A stretch of 64,000 nt of DNA from Chitinophagaceae bacterium (GTDB taxonomy: Bacteria; Bacteroidota; Bacteroidia; Chitinophagales; Chitinophagaceae). The position numbers were made by a program, and so were the translations under genes. Shown piece by piece: positions 53,594 through 62,955 of this stretch (position 1 is its first letter; every line of letters begins with the position of its first letter). The notes under the pieces are model-generated. The model saw only the letters and a list, made by a program, of their open reading frames with translations. It had not been told where the DNA came from and made no database searches. The DNA is taken from contig CP065012.1 in assembly GCA_016699815.1 (NCBI GenBank), positions 2,643,001 to 2,707,000 on the forward strand, given 5' to 3'.

Positions 53594-54517
53594 ATGGCAA
53601 TTATTGCTTCTTACTGGTGGCTGATACTATTAATTTTTATAGTATTTACGGGTTTGGTAACTGTAAACCAGGGCTATATAGGTGTAGTAACTATGTTTGG
53701 TAAATACCAGCGCATTTTGCGCCCAGGGTTAAACTTTAAAATACCTTTTTTAGAACAGATTTATAAAAAAGTAAGTATCCAAAATCGTTCGGTTGAAATG
53801 GAATTCCAGGCCGTAACAATTGACCAGGCCAATGTGTATTTCAAATCAATGCTTTTATATTCGGTGCAAAACGCCGATGAAGAAACCATTCGTAAAGTTG
53901 CTTTTAAATTTTTTAGCGACAGGGATTTAATGCAGGCATTGGTGCGTACCATCGAAGGAAACATCAGGGCATTTGTTGCCACAAAAAAGCAATCGGAAAT
54001 ACTGGGCTTACGCCGGGATATTGTGGAATTTGTAAAAGAACACGTAGATTCTTCACTCGAAGAATGGGGCTACCACCTGCTTGACCTGCAAATAAATGAT
54101 ATCACTTTCGACCAGGCAATTATAGAAAGTATGAGCAAAGTGGTGGCAAGTAATAATTTAAAAGCAGCGGCAGAAAATGAAGGCCAGGCATTACTCATTA
54201 CTAAAACCAAAGCTGCCGAAGCCGATGGTAACTCCATAAAAATTGCTGCAGAAGCAGAAAGACTGGCTGCCCAGCTACGTGGCCAGGGTGTAGCACTTTT
54301 TAGGGAAGAAGTGGCAAGAGGTATGAGCCAGGCAGCAGAGCAAATGAAACAAGCCAACCTGGATACCAATGTAATCCTATTTAGCATGTGGACGGAAGCC
54401 ATAAAAAACTTTGCAGAATACGGCAAAGGCAATATCATCTTCCTGGATGGCAGCAGCGAAGGCATGGCACGTACCATGCGTGAAATAATGGCCATGCAGC
54501 AAATGGATAAAAAATAG
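53594..54517 (+). CDS. SPFH/band-7 domain membrane protein
   Basis: 307 residues from ATG 53594; the frame stays open upstream to a TTG at 53510, but the ATG gives a normal N-terminal anchor (YWWLILLIFIVFTGLVTV). NQGYIGVVTMFGKYQRILRPGLNFKIPFLEQIYKKVSIQNRSVEME is the start of the SPFH domain. A long helical region about 185-260 (ASNNLKAAAENEGQALLITKTKAAEADGNSIKIAAEAERLAAQLRG) is a coiled coil. These stomatin/HflK-like proteins form membrane oligomers that organise proteins or protect proteases. No NfeD partner gene is adjacent. Confidence 0.9.
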   Translation: MAIIASYWWLILLIFIVFTGLVTVNQGYIGVVTMFGKYQRILRPGLNFKIPFLEQIYKKVSIQNRSVEMEFQAVTIDQANVYFKSMLLYSVQNADEETIRKVAFKFFSDRDLMQALVRTIEGNIRAFVATKKQSEILGLRRDIVEFVKEHVDSSLEEWGYHLLDLQINDITFDQAIIESMSKVVASNNLKAAAENEGQALLITKTKAAEADGNSIKIAAEAERLAAQLRGQGVALFREEVARGMSQAAEQMKQANLDTNVILFSMWTEAIKNFAEYGKGNIIFLDGSSEGMARTMREIMAMQQMDKK

Positions 54518-54662
54518 TACCGTTTATTTTTTAGAAATAAAATGATGATGTTGAAGATTAACATTTTATTACAGCAAGTTTAAAGCAGGTTTTACTTTAT
54601 TGCAGGTAAATAATCCAGGCATCAATTAATTGCAGCAAATTTTTATTTTATAATTACAATCT

Positions 54663-55337
54663 ATGTTCACTATTTTTTTACAGGCCGATAGTACTGTAGC
54701 AGCCGCTTCATCGGCTCAGGTAGAAACAGTTTGGGGAATGTTAACCAAGGGTGGCCCTTTAATGATTCCTTTATTTATTTTATTTGCCCTGGCCGTATTT
54801 TTCTTTTTTGAACGCCTTTTAATCATCCGTAAAGCTTCAAAAGTTGATGAAAATTTTATAAGAATTATTAAAGACCACATTATAAGCGGTAATGTAAATG
54901 CTGCAAGGAGTTTATCGAAAAATACCAATAACCCTGTAGCTAAAATGATAGATAAAGGCATCCAACGCATTGGCAAGCCTATAGATGCCATAGAAAAAAG
55001 CATGGAGAATGTGGGCAAACTCGAAATATATAAAGTGGAAAAAAATTTGAGTATTTTGGCTGTTATTGCCCGTATTGCGCCATTGTTTGGTTTTGTGGGA
55101 ACCATTGTGGGGCTGGTAATATTGCTTAAAGAATTTGCAACAATTAGCAACCCTTCTATTAGCCAAATTGCCGATGCCATGTATATTAAATTAATTACTT
55201 CGGCCACGGGCCTTATCATTGGTATGCTTGCCTATTTGGGTTACAGTTATCTCGATACGCAAGTGAACAGGCTGGCCAACCGGCTGGAAGTGGCCAACAG
55301 CGAGTTTATTGATATTTTACAGGAACCCACACGTTGA
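54663..55337 (+). CDS. exbB: ExbB/TolQ-family proton channel protein
   Basis: 224 residues with three membrane helices (about 32-51, 135-157 and 175-196). The family core APLFGFVGTIVGLVILLKEFA and ADAMYIKLITSATGLIIGMLAYLGYSYL is clear. With ExbD it uses proton flow to energise TonB or Tol-Pal in the envelope. It is followed 22 bases later by the ExbD-like gene; no TonB or TolA gene follows. Symbol by family; TolQ is equally possible. Confidence 0.92.
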   Translation: MFTIFLQADSTVAAASSAQVETVWGMLTKGGPLMIPLFILFALAVFFFFERLLIIRKASKVDENFIRIIKDHIISGNVNAARSLSKNTNNPVAKMIDKGIQRIGKPIDAIEKSMENVGKLEIYKVEKNLSILAVIARIAPLFGFVGTIVGLVILLKEFATISNPSISQIADAMYIKLITSATGLIIGMLAYLGYSYLDTQVNRLANRLEVANSEFIDILQEPTR

Positions 55338-55359
55338 TTTTTTTCATTGAATTATTAAA

Positions 55360-55770
55360 ATGGCAACTTTAAGAAATAACCGGTACAGGAATGAACATTC
55401 TGAAGTGGACACAGGCCCGCTGAACGATATTTTGTTTATACTACTTATGTTTTTTCTCATGATTTCTACACTGGCCAATCCCAATGTAATTAAAATGAGT
55501 GTGCCAAGGGCAAAAAGCGATACTAAACAAAAGCAAAGTGTGGTGGTGAGTGTAGATAAGGATAGGAATTTTTATGTAGGCTCAAAAAAAATTGTTGCCG
55601 ATTCTTTGGAGCCTGCTTTAAGAAAATTTATTAATGAAGGCGATAGTATAAAACCTGCGGTTGTAATTAATGCAGATTCTGTTGCACAATGGGGAGAAAT
55701 TGTAAGGGTTATGAAAATTGCCCGTAAACTTGGCGCCACTACTTCTGCAACCGTTACAGGCAATGAGTAA
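55360..55770 (+). CDS. exbD: ExbD/TolR-family protein
   Basis: 136 residues with a single N-terminal helix (LNDILFILLMFFLMISTLAN) that carries the conserved Asp of the proton path (L-N-D-I-L-F), then a periplasmic domain (KDRNFYVGSKKIVADSLEPALRKFI and VVINADSVAQWGEIVRVMKIARKLG). It forms the stator unit with the ExbB protein before it. Its last 17 bases overlap the end of the convergent prmC gene. Confidence 0.92.
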   Translation: MATLRNNRYRNEHSEVDTGPLNDILFILLMFFLMISTLANPNVIKMSVPRAKSDTKQKQSVVVSVDKDRNFYVGSKKIVADSLEPALRKFINEGDSIKPAVVINADSVAQWGEIVRVMKIARKLGATTSATVTGNE

Positions 55771-56605
55771 AATGTACAAACCTGTTTTTCCCAAATATAT
55801 CTTTTACCGGTTCTGCCAAAAATTTTTTGGCTTTAAATAAATCCAAAGTTTCAGTTGCAAAATTTTCGTGTACTTCTACAAAGCCTTTGCCGCTATTGAG
55901 TAAATGGCCTTGTGCAAATTCTGCAATACTTTCATAAAAAATCAAGGGGTTGTCATCCGGCACAAACAAAGCAATATGAGGTTCATTCAAGCTTACGTTT
56001 TTATCCATGTTGCTAATCTGTCTTTTGGGAATGTAAGGCGGGTTGCTTATTATGCAGTCATATTTTTCCGTAAAATCATTTTCTTTCCTGTTTAAAAAAT
56101 CAATGCAGTAAAAGTTTATGGCAACTTTATTCAACAAGGCATTTTCACGGGCAATATTGAGTGCATTTTCGCTAATATCAATGGCATCAGCAATGGTATT
56201 TGGAAATTTATTTTTTATAGAAACAGGGATACATCCGCTGCCGCAGCCAATATCTATTAGCCTGGGTTTTTCCCTTGGCTTTAAAAATTGTATTGCTTGC
56301 AGAACCAGTTCTTCTGTTTCGGGGCGTGGTATTAATGTAGCTGGCGTTACTTTAAATTTCAGGTTGTGAAACCAGGTGTAACCCAGCGCATATTGCACCG
56401 GCACATGCTTTTTTAATTTATCCAATATGCCCAGCAAATCATCTGTTTCCTCCCTGGCCAAATCTATGTTTTTATCCGGTAAACGGCCCTTGGTAAAATA
56501 TCCTTTTTCTTTAAATACTAAATGGGTAATTGCAGTAGCCTCGCCTTTGTCATAAATTTTTATCAGCGCCTGCAAATATTGATTGTATAAATTACTTATC
56601 TCCAT
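55754..56605 (-). CDS. prmC: Peptide chain release factor N5-glutamine methyltransferase
   Basis: 283 residues from ATG 56605, which gives MEISNLYNQYLQAL, like the helical N-terminus of PrmC; a GTG at 56641 and an ATG at 56617 are possible but less likely. PrmC methylates the Gln of the GGQ motif in RF1 and RF2. Helical domain: about 1-85, ending VQYALGYTWFHNLKFKVTPATLIPRPETEELV. SAM site: LIDIGCGSGCIPVSI. Catalytic motif: CIISNPPYIP. It is divergent from ribD and its 3' end overlaps exbD by 17 bases. Confidence 0.94.
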   Translation of the reverse strand: MEISNLYNQYLQALIKIYDKGEATAITHLVFKEKGYFTKGRLPDKNIDLAREETDDLLGILDKLKKHVPVQYALGYTWFHNLKFKVTPATLIPRPETEELVLQAIQFLKPREKPRLIDIGCGSGCIPVSIKNKFPNTIADAIDISENALNIARENALLNKVAINFYCIDFLNRKENDFTEKYDCIISNPPYIPKRQISNMDKNVSLNEPHIALFVPDDNPLIFYESIAEFAQGHLLNSGKGFVEVHENFATETLDLFKAKKFLAEPVKDIFGKNRFVHFTHCL

Positions 56606-56653
56606 CTTGGCAAACATACTAATTTTGCAGCGCCATTTCACCTTTCAGTTTAT

Positions 56654-57721
56654 ATGACAGAAGAAGAAAAATATATGAACCGTTGCCTTCAACTGGCAGC
56701 ATTGGGTACTTCAACCGTAGCGCCTAATCCTATGGTAGGCGCCGTATTGGTTTATAACAACAGGGTAATTGGCGAAGGGTACCACAGGCAATACGGTGGT
56801 GACCACGCCGAAATCAATTGCCTGGCATCGGTAAAAGTTGAAGACAGGCAATATATTGCAAAAGCTGTAATGTACGTTTCACTGGAGCCCTGCGCCCACT
56901 TTGGTAAAACCCCGCCCTGTGTTGATGCCATCATCAAAAATAAAATACCCCATGTAGTAATTGCCTGCAGGGATAGCTTTGCTACTGTAAACGGAAAAGG
57001 AATCCAAAAATTAAAAGATGCCGGTGTAAAAATTACAGAAAATATCCTGCAACAACAGGCTATAAATTTAAACAAACGTTTTTTTACTTTTCATTCCCTA
57101 AACCGGCCCTATATCATTTTAAAATGGGCAAAAAGTGCCAATGGCTTTATAGCAGGTGCAAATAAATCAAGGGTTAAAATTACGAATGAATTAACGGATA
57201 AGCTGGTACATAAATGGAGGAGTGAAGAAGCTGCAATAATGGTAGGAACAAATACTGCTCTTATTGATAACCCAGCGCTCAACAACCGGTATTGGAATGG
57301 TAAAAACCCGGTAAGAGTAATTATTGACCTTAATTTAAAATTGCCATCTCATTTGCAATTGTTTGATGGGAAATCTCAAACTATAATTATCAATTTTAGT
57401 AAACATGAAAAAACACATAACCTTTTGTATCAAAAAATTGACCATAGTGAAAACAGGGTAGCATCTATACTTGCCATGTTGCAAAAGCATAATTTAACAT
57501 CTGTAATTGTAGAAGGCGGCGCCCAATTGTTGCAATCACTTATCCGTTCCGGTACTTGGGACGAAGCCCGGGTAATTACCAATCAATCATTGATGATTAA
57601 AGATGGGTTATCTGCACCGCAATTAATGGATGCATTATTTCAGAATGAACAAATGATCCTTAACGATCAAATACGGTATTATCAAAATCAAAAGCAACAA
57701 AATTATTTTGGAGCACTATAA
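56654..57721 (+). CDS. ribD: Bifunctional riboflavin deaminase-reductase
   Basis: 355 residues. Residues 1 to about 145 are the deaminase with zinc ligands in GGDHAEINCL and LEPCAHFGKTPPCVDAI. About 150-355 are the reductase (RPYIILKWAKSANGFIAG, AIMVGTNTALIDNPALN and VIVEGGAQLLQSLIRSGTWDEARVI). It catalyses the second and third steps of riboflavin synthesis. The start ATG lies 48 bases from the chosen prmC start on the other strand. Its stop lies inside the start of the next gene (14-base overlap). Confidence 0.96.
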   Translation: MTEEEKYMNRCLQLAALGTSTVAPNPMVGAVLVYNNRVIGEGYHRQYGGDHAEINCLASVKVEDRQYIAKAVMYVSLEPCAHFGKTPPCVDAIIKNKIPHVVIACRDSFATVNGKGIQKLKDAGVKITENILQQQAINLNKRFFTFHSLNRPYIILKWAKSANGFIAGANKSRVKITNELTDKLVHKWRSEEAAIMVGTNTALIDNPALNNRYWNGKNPVRVIIDLNLKLPSHLQLFDGKSQTIIINFSKHEKTHNLLYQKIDHSENRVASILAMLQKHNLTSVIVEGGAQLLQSLIRSGTWDEARVITNQSLMIKDGLSAPQLMDALFQNEQMILNDQIRYYQNQKQQNYFGAL

Positions 57722-58346
57722 TACAATTGATAAGCAGGGCATGGCAGAATTTAAAGACAGGGGAAGCAAGTTCCTGGCTTATGTATTTCCATGTGAAGCT
57801 GCTGCAGTTTTTAAAATTAAAATGCTGGAAATTAAAAAAGAACATCCCAAAGCTGTGCATTATTGTTTTGCTTATAAAATGGGAACTGATGGGAATAATT
57901 TCAGAAGCAGCGATGATGGCGAGCCTTCGGGCACGGCAGGGAAACCAATTTTAAGGCAAATTGAGAGCAAAAATATTACCGATATATGCATAATAGTTGT
58001 AAGGTATTTTGGGGGCACATTATTGGGCGTATCAGGTTTAATTAATGCATATAAAACCTCTGCTTCACTTGCTTTACAAATTGTGCCGGTAATTACCAAA
58101 CCTATATTAAAATTTTATCAACTACAATTCGGGTACCTCAATTTAAATGATATAATGTTGACAATCAAACAACTTAATGGCATCATTCAACAATCTGAAA
58201 CACAGCTTTTTTGCAAAATGCTTGTGGGCATTCCTTTAAACAGGGTAGCAGAATTTGATAGGAGAATGGAAAACGCCAGCAACGTGGAAATTGTTGAATT
58301 ATTGCAGGAGGTGGTAAAAAAAGCAAGGGTAAACCCAAATCTTTAA
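57708..58346 (+). CDS. YigZ/IMPACT family protein
   Basis: 212 residues. The N-terminal 115 residues are the Impact domain (GSKFLAYVFPCEAAAVFKIKML, HYCFAYKMG, FRSSDDGEPSGTAGKPILRQIES and DICIIVVRYFGGTLLGVSGLINAYKTSA), followed by a DUF1949-type alpha/beta tail. The TTG start at 57708, overlapping ribD by 14 bases, keeps the Y-N-T-I segment that is conserved at the family N-terminus; an ATG at 57741 would remove it. The cellular role of YigZ is not well established. Confidence 0.9.
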   Translation: MEHYNTIDKQGMAEFKDRGSKFLAYVFPCEAAAVFKIKMLEIKKEHPKAVHYCFAYKMGTDGNNFRSSDDGEPSGTAGKPILRQIESKNITDICIIVVRYFGGTLLGVSGLINAYKTSASLALQIVPVITKPILKFYQLQFGYLNLNDIMLTIKQLNGIIQQSETQLFCKMLVGIPLNRVAEFDRRMENASNVEIVELLQEVVKKARVNPNL

Positions 58347-58385
58347 CATTTATTTTTTAATTTTAACCCCAATTCAAAAATTGTT

Positions 58386-59297
58386 ATGAGAAAATTTACA
58401 TTAGTCATCTTACTGGCTTTTCCGTTTTTGAAGGGCGAAGCCCAACAGCTACATTTTACCAGCCAGTATTTGCAGCATAATTTTATGTATAATCCCGGAG
58501 CTGCCGGTATTGCCAATAATAATATGATTGGTATTTCTTACAGAGACCAATGGTCGTCTTTTCCTGGAAATCCCAAAACATATATGTTGTATGGCGATTT
58601 TAGCCTCAATAAAATGAAAGCCGGGGCGGGCGCATATATTTACCGGGATGAAACGGGGCCTACAAGTCGCACAGGCATTGATCTTTCTTTCTCAAAGCAT
58701 ATTATTTCATTAGATGGTAAAAAGAAGCTTGGCCTGGGTTTAGAAGTTAGGGGACTGCAATATGCTATAGACAAAAGTAAAATCAATATAGATGTACAGG
58801 GAGACCCTGTACTTGCAGGCTCTGGCAATAAATTTGCCTTTGATGCAGGCGCTGGGGTTTATTATACCAATCAAAAATTAAGTGTGGGCGCTGCTGTGAG
58901 CCAGTTAATACAATCTAAGCTGGAATTTGGCAGCCCATCCAATGCCAACCAAAGAGGTAAACTTTACAGGCATTATGTATTTAATGCCAATTACAAAATT
59001 CAAACCGGCGATAATATTTATTTGCTCCCCAATGCCATGATGCGGATTATTGAACATTCACCATCTGAATATGAATTTGGCGCCATGTTTAATTACAAAG
59101 AAAAAATTTGGTGGGGCCTTCAATACAGGATTGACCAGTTTTGGTCAATGCAGGCCGGCGTAAAAATTTTACAAAAAATAGGGTTAACCTATAGTTATGA
59201 TTATTATCAAACGCCCATTAATGTATTTACATCAGGCTCAGGCGCCCATGAAATTGGTATCCGATTCGATCTAAAATCAAATTCCCCTCAGTTTTAA
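58386..59297 (+). CDS. PorP/SprF-family type IX secretion membrane protein
   Basis: 303 residues, signal peptide ending at KGEAQQ, then a beta-barrel-like protein. FTSQYLQHNFMYNPGAAGIANNNMIGISYRDQWSSFPGNPKTYMLYGDF is the hallmark N-terminus of the PorP/SprF family, which includes SprF, needed for surface delivery of SprB in Flavobacterium johnsoniae. Proteins with type B sorting domains are commonly encoded right after such a partner, as here: the 1161-residue adhesin starts 41 bases later. It probably anchors or moves that protein in the outer membrane. Confidence 0.93.
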   Translation: MRKFTLVILLAFPFLKGEAQQLHFTSQYLQHNFMYNPGAAGIANNNMIGISYRDQWSSFPGNPKTYMLYGDFSLNKMKAGAGAYIYRDETGPTSRTGIDLSFSKHIISLDGKKKLGLGLEVRGLQYAIDKSKINIDVQGDPVLAGSGNKFAFDAGAGVYYTNQKLSVGAAVSQLIQSKLEFGSPSNANQRGKLYRHYVFNANYKIQTGDNIYLLPNAMMRIIEHSPSEYEFGAMFNYKEKIWWGLQYRIDQFWSMQAGVKILQKIGLTYSYDYYQTPINVFTSGSGAHEIGIRFDLKSNSPQF

Positions 59298-59338
59298 ATC
59301 ATATATAAACCAGATAAATTACTAATAAACAACTGCAT

Positions 59339-62300
59339 ATGTCATTTAATAAAACAAAAAAAGGAACCACAAAATTTGCAAAAATTTTTGCAATGCCTTT
59401 TTTGATTACGCTGTGTTTTTTACTTTCGGCACAGTTGAGCTATGCTCAGCCTGCCAATGATGATCCCTGTAATGCAATACCCTTAACCGTTGGCAATAAT
59501 AACTGTACTTTTCAGCAATTTACTAATGAGGCGGCAACCAATACTGCAGGGGTAACCCCTCCGGGATGTGCCAGTTACCAGGGCGCTGATGTATGGTTTT
59601 CGGTAGTAGTACCTGCAGGTGGCGCTTTAATTTTTGACACTCAGCAAGGTGTTGTTACCGATGGTGGTATGGCAATTTACAGAGGAACTTGCGATAACCT
59701 TGTTTTAATAGAGTGTGATGATGATGATAGCCCCAATGGTTTAATGCCAAGAATTATGCGTTTCGATTTAATTGCCACAGAAACAATATGGGTAAGATTT
59801 TGGGAATATGGCGGTAATAACAATGGTACATTTAATATTTGTGTAACTACTCCTCCGCCGCCTCCTTCTAATGATGATCCTTGCAATGCTATTTCATTAA
59901 CAGTTGGGAATGCTGTTTGTAACTATACTCAATTTACCAATGCCTTTGCTGGTAATTCTACCGGTGTTCCGGCACCTGGCTGTGCAAACTACCAGGGTGG
60001 TGATGTATGGTTTACTGTAACCGTACCTGCTGGTGGCGCTTTAAATTTTAATACACAACAAGGTGTAGTTACCGATGCTGGCATGGCAATTTACAGTGGC
60101 TCATGCGATAACCTTAATTTAATAGATTGTGATGATGATGATAGCCAAAACGGATTGATGCCCATGATAATGAGTACTGGCTTAACGCCGGGTGCAACTA
60201 TTTGGATAAGAGTGTGGGAAAACGGCAATAACAATAATGGTACTTTTGGAATATGCGTAAATACCCCTCCACCGGCTCCGGGCAATGATGACCCATGTGG
60301 TGCCATTAATATTAATGCAGCTTATACCTGTAATTATACTATGTATTCCAATGAAGGCTCTACAACAACTACTGGCGCACCGGTGCCGGGTTGTGCAACA
60401 TTTACTACTCCTGCAGCAAGCAAACCCGACGTATGGTTTAAAGTAGTAGTTCCCTGCGAAGGAAAATTAATTTTTGATACACAAACTGGATCTATAACCG
60501 ATGGCGGCATGGCCATTTACAGGGGAACCTGTGATAACCTTACGTTAATAGAATGTGATGATGATGATAGCCAAAACGGGTTAATGCCAAGGATTGTGAG
60601 GAATGACCTTATTTCCGGTGAAACAATATGGGTAAGATTTTGGCAATATAGCGGTGGAACGGGAACTTTTGGACTTTGTATAACTGTCCCTCCGCCATCT
60701 CAACCTTCTTCAAATTGTACTACAGCGCAATCTTTTTGTACAAGCGCTTTCCCCGATACAGTGATGAATGTAACTGGTGTACCCAGCCTTGGACAGGTAG
60801 ATTGCTTGTTTACCACACCAAACCCAACTTTCTATTACTTACAAATTCAAACCGCAGGTGATATTAATATTCACATTACCCAATTTACAAGTGCAGGTGT
60901 ACCTATTGACGTAGACTTTATCGTTTGGGGTCCGTTTAACGACCTTGCATCGGTTTGCGGTCCTGCAGGTGGGTTGGATGTAAATGGCCCAGTTGTGGAT
61001 TGTAGTTATTCGGCGGCGCCTGTAGAAGATGCCTTTATACCTAATGCACAAATTGGGGAATATTACCTGTTCCTTGTAACCAATTATAATGGCCAGGCTG
61101 GTTATATTGTGTACCAGCAAACGGCCGGTACTGGTAGCAGTAATTGTAATATTGTGTGCCAGCTTGATGGCAGCAATGATGGGCCAGTTTGCCCAGGCGG
61201 TTCTGTAAACCTTTTCGTTACAGATGTACCAGGCGCTACTTATAGCTGGACCGGGCCTAATTGCTTTACATCAACACAGCAAAATCCTACAACGGTATTC
61301 CCTCCATCTATTCCAGGCCAATATGTTTATTTTGTTACTGCAAATGCACCCAATGGTACTATTTGCTACGATACTACATTAGTAACTGTACTCACTCCTC
61401 CTGACTTAGGTTTAGATTCTACGGTGCAAATTTGTGCAGGAAGTACAACCGACCTTACAACAATTTATAACACAACAGGACTTACTACAACATGGACATT
61501 TGGCGGTGGGCCGGTATCTAATCCAACAGCAGTATCGGAGGCCGGAATTTATCAATTGTCTGTAATAAATTCAAGTGGTTGTGTTGATACCGCAATAGTA
61601 ACCGTGGAAACTTTCCTTATAACGATTGGGCAGGATACTACCTTAAATATTTGCGAAGGTGGATCGGCAAACCTAACATCAGTGTACAATACAACGGGCT
61701 TTACAACAGCCTGGACTTTTGGAGGTAATACGGTAACCACGCCTGATGCAGTTACTGCAGCCGGTATTTACCAGCTAATTGCAGAAAATGCTTTGGGCTG
61801 TGCAGATACGGTAAATGTTACTGTAGCAATTGATGTGGTAAGTGCAACGGCAGCTTCAACCAATGCCAATTGTACCGATAATGGAGTTGCAAGCGTAAAC
61901 ACTCCTTTGGGCTTTACTCCATTTACTTATGCCATTAGTACAGCGCCAACAGATTTTGTGCCAACGCCTGACTTTAGCGTTCCACAGGGTACTTACACAA
62001 TTACCGTAAAAGACTCTTTAGGATGCGTAAAAGATATTCCTGTAACGGTTGGCTTTACCAATAACATGCTGTTAAGTGCTATTGGCGATACCTCAATATG
62101 TAATGGCGCACAGCCGGTAACCCTTACCGCTTCAGGTAATGCAGCATCTTATTCCTGGAGCCCAACAGAAGGACTAAATGATCCTGCTTCGGCAACTCCC
62201 CAATTTACACCTACAGCAAGCGGTACTTATACCTTTACCGTAACCGGTACACTTGGCTTGTGTACGCTAAATGAAAACGTTACCGTAAATGTATTTAACG

Positions 62301-62824
62301 GTGTAAGCGTAAACATCATTCAATCTGCACTGGAACTTGTACATGGTGAGCAAACCTTTATACAGGCAACCGCAGGCGCCAATGCAGTTTCTTTTGCATG
62401 GACACCGCCAATAAGCTTAAGTTCTGCAACAGTTTTATCACCATTAATTACCGGCGATGTAATTGGTGTAACTACTTATACGCTCACAGCAACGGATGCC
62501 GATGGTTGTAAGTCCTCGGATAATATTATAGTGAACATTATTCCATATTGCATTAAAGTGGCCAATGCATTTACACCAAACGGTGATGGCATTAATGACC
62601 TGTGGACTGTATATGACAATATTGAATGTTTGAAAAACGTACAAGTAAGTATTTTTAACAGGTACGGCGCCAAAGTGTATGAAAATAAAAATTATCAGAA
62701 CAACTGGAATGGTACTTATAAAGGCAAACCGGTTCCTGATGCTACTTATTATGCAGTACTGCAGTTTAGCCTGGTAAACGGAAGGGTATTTACAGTTAAA
62801 ACCGATTTAACTATCATGCGATAA
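59339..62824 (+). CDS. Large adhesin with three tandem Asp-rich repeats and gliding-type (type B) sorting domain
   Basis: 1161 residues, signal peptide ending at SYAQ. Residues 40-451 are three tandem repeats of about 138 residues, each with N-D-D-P-C near the start, D-V-W-F in the middle and a C-D-D-D-D-S motif. Then a related cysteine-containing domain (about 458-602), a PKD/Ig-like unit (605-685), a tandem pair of about 80-residue units (TTDLTTIYNTTGLTTTWTFGG and SANLTSVYNTTGFTTAWTFGG), further Ig-like units, and the type B C-terminal domain (about 1066-1161: VANAFTPNGDGINDLW, IFNRYGAKVYE, YKGKPVPDATYYAVL). It is exported through the T9SS, probably with the PorP/SprF protein before it. The acidic repeats could bind calcium. 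Confidence 0.9.
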   Translation: MSFNKTKKGTTKFAKIFAMPFLITLCFLLSAQLSYAQPANDDPCNAIPLTVGNNNCTFQQFTNEAATNTAGVTPPGCASYQGADVWFSVVVPAGGALIFDTQQGVVTDGGMAIYRGTCDNLVLIECDDDDSPNGLMPRIMRFDLIATETIWVRFWEYGGNNNGTFNICVTTPPPPPSNDDPCNAISLTVGNAVCNYTQFTNAFAGNSTGVPAPGCANYQGGDVWFTVTVPAGGALNFNTQQGVVTDAGMAIYSGSCDNLNLIDCDDDDSQNGLMPMIMSTGLTPGATIWIRVWENGNNNNGTFGICVNTPPPAPGNDDPCGAININAAYTCNYTMYSNEGSTTTTGAPVPGCATFTTPAASKPDVWFKVVVPCEGKLIFDTQTGSITDGGMAIYRGTCDNLTLIECDDDDSQNGLMPRIVRNDLISGETIWVRFWQYSGGTGTFGLCITVPPPSQPSSNCTTAQSFCTSAFPDTVMNVTGVPSLGQVDCLFTTPNPTFYYLQIQTAGDINIHITQFTSAGVPIDVDFIVWGPFNDLASVCGPAGGLDVNGPVVDCSYSAAPVEDAFIPNAQIGEYYLFLVTNYNGQAGYIVYQQTAGTGSSNCNIVCQLDGSNDGPVCPGGSVNLFVTDVPGATYSWTGPNCFTSTQQNPTTVFPPSIPGQYVYFVTANAPNGTICYDTTLVTVLTPPDLGLDSTVQICAGSTTDLTTIYNTTGLTTTWTFGGGPVSNPTAVSEAGIYQLSVINSSGCVDTAIVTVETFLITIGQDTTLNICEGGSANLTSVYNTTGFTTAWTFGGNTVTTPDAVTAAGIYQLIAENALGCADTVNVTVAIDVVSATAASTNANCTDNGVASVNTPLGFTPFTYAISTAPTDFVPTPDFSVPQGTYTITVKDSLGCVKDIPVTVGFTNNMLLSAIGDTSICNGAQPVTLTASGNAASYSWSPTEGLNDPASATPQFTPTASGTYTFTVTGTLGLCTLNENVTVNVFNGVSVNIIQSALELVHGEQTFIQATAGANAVSFAWTPPISLSSATVLSPLITGDVIGVTTYTLTATDADGCKSSDNIIVNIIPYCIKVANAFTPNGDGINDLWTVYDNIECLKNVQVSIFNRYGAKVYENKNYQNNWNGTYKGKPVPDATYYAVLQFSLVNGRVFTVKTDLTIMR
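59456..60712 (+). repeat. Three tandem 414-base coding repeats
   Basis: Units start at 59456, 59870 and 60284, so the first two are exactly 414 bases (138 codons); the third runs to about 60712. They are similar at DNA and protein level, including a GATGATGATGAT stretch in each unit that encodes the Asp run. The exact spacing and the retained DNA similarity point to internal duplication in this adhesin gene. Confidence 0.85.
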
Positions 62825-62847
62825 TACAGTTTATTGAAAATAATTAA

Positions 62848-62878
62848 AGCCTCCCAAAAAAAGGGAGGTTTTTTTTTA
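62848..62878 (+). terminator. Terminator of the PorP/adhesin unit
   Basis: CCTCCC (62850-62855) pairs with GGGAGG (62863-62868) around a loop of seven A and is followed by nine T. It lies 25 bases after the adhesin stop. Confidence 0.92.
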
Positions 62879-62941
62879 CGATTAAGGTACAAATTTTTAG
62901 CAGGCATTTTTTTGCTTAAAACAAGATTAATTATTTTCTTG

Positions 62942-62949
62942 TAAGTTTG
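62942..62949 (+). promoter_or_regulatory. -7 box immediately before the YjbR-like gene
   Basis: TAAGTTTG matches TAnnTTTG fully and ends six bases before the ATG at 62956, the same arrangement as at uvrA. The predicted transcript would have almost no leader. Confidence 0.45.
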
Positions 62950-62955
62950 TTTCAA

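Noticed and set aside
54716..55219. 167-codon minus-strand frame opposite the exbB gene
   Set aside because: Complete antisense overlap with a typical ExbB/TolQ protein and no family signal.
59456..60712. Regularly spaced repeats considered as a possible CRISPR-like array
   Set aside because: The 414-base units are in frame, encode homologous protein domains and lack short repeat-spacer structure.
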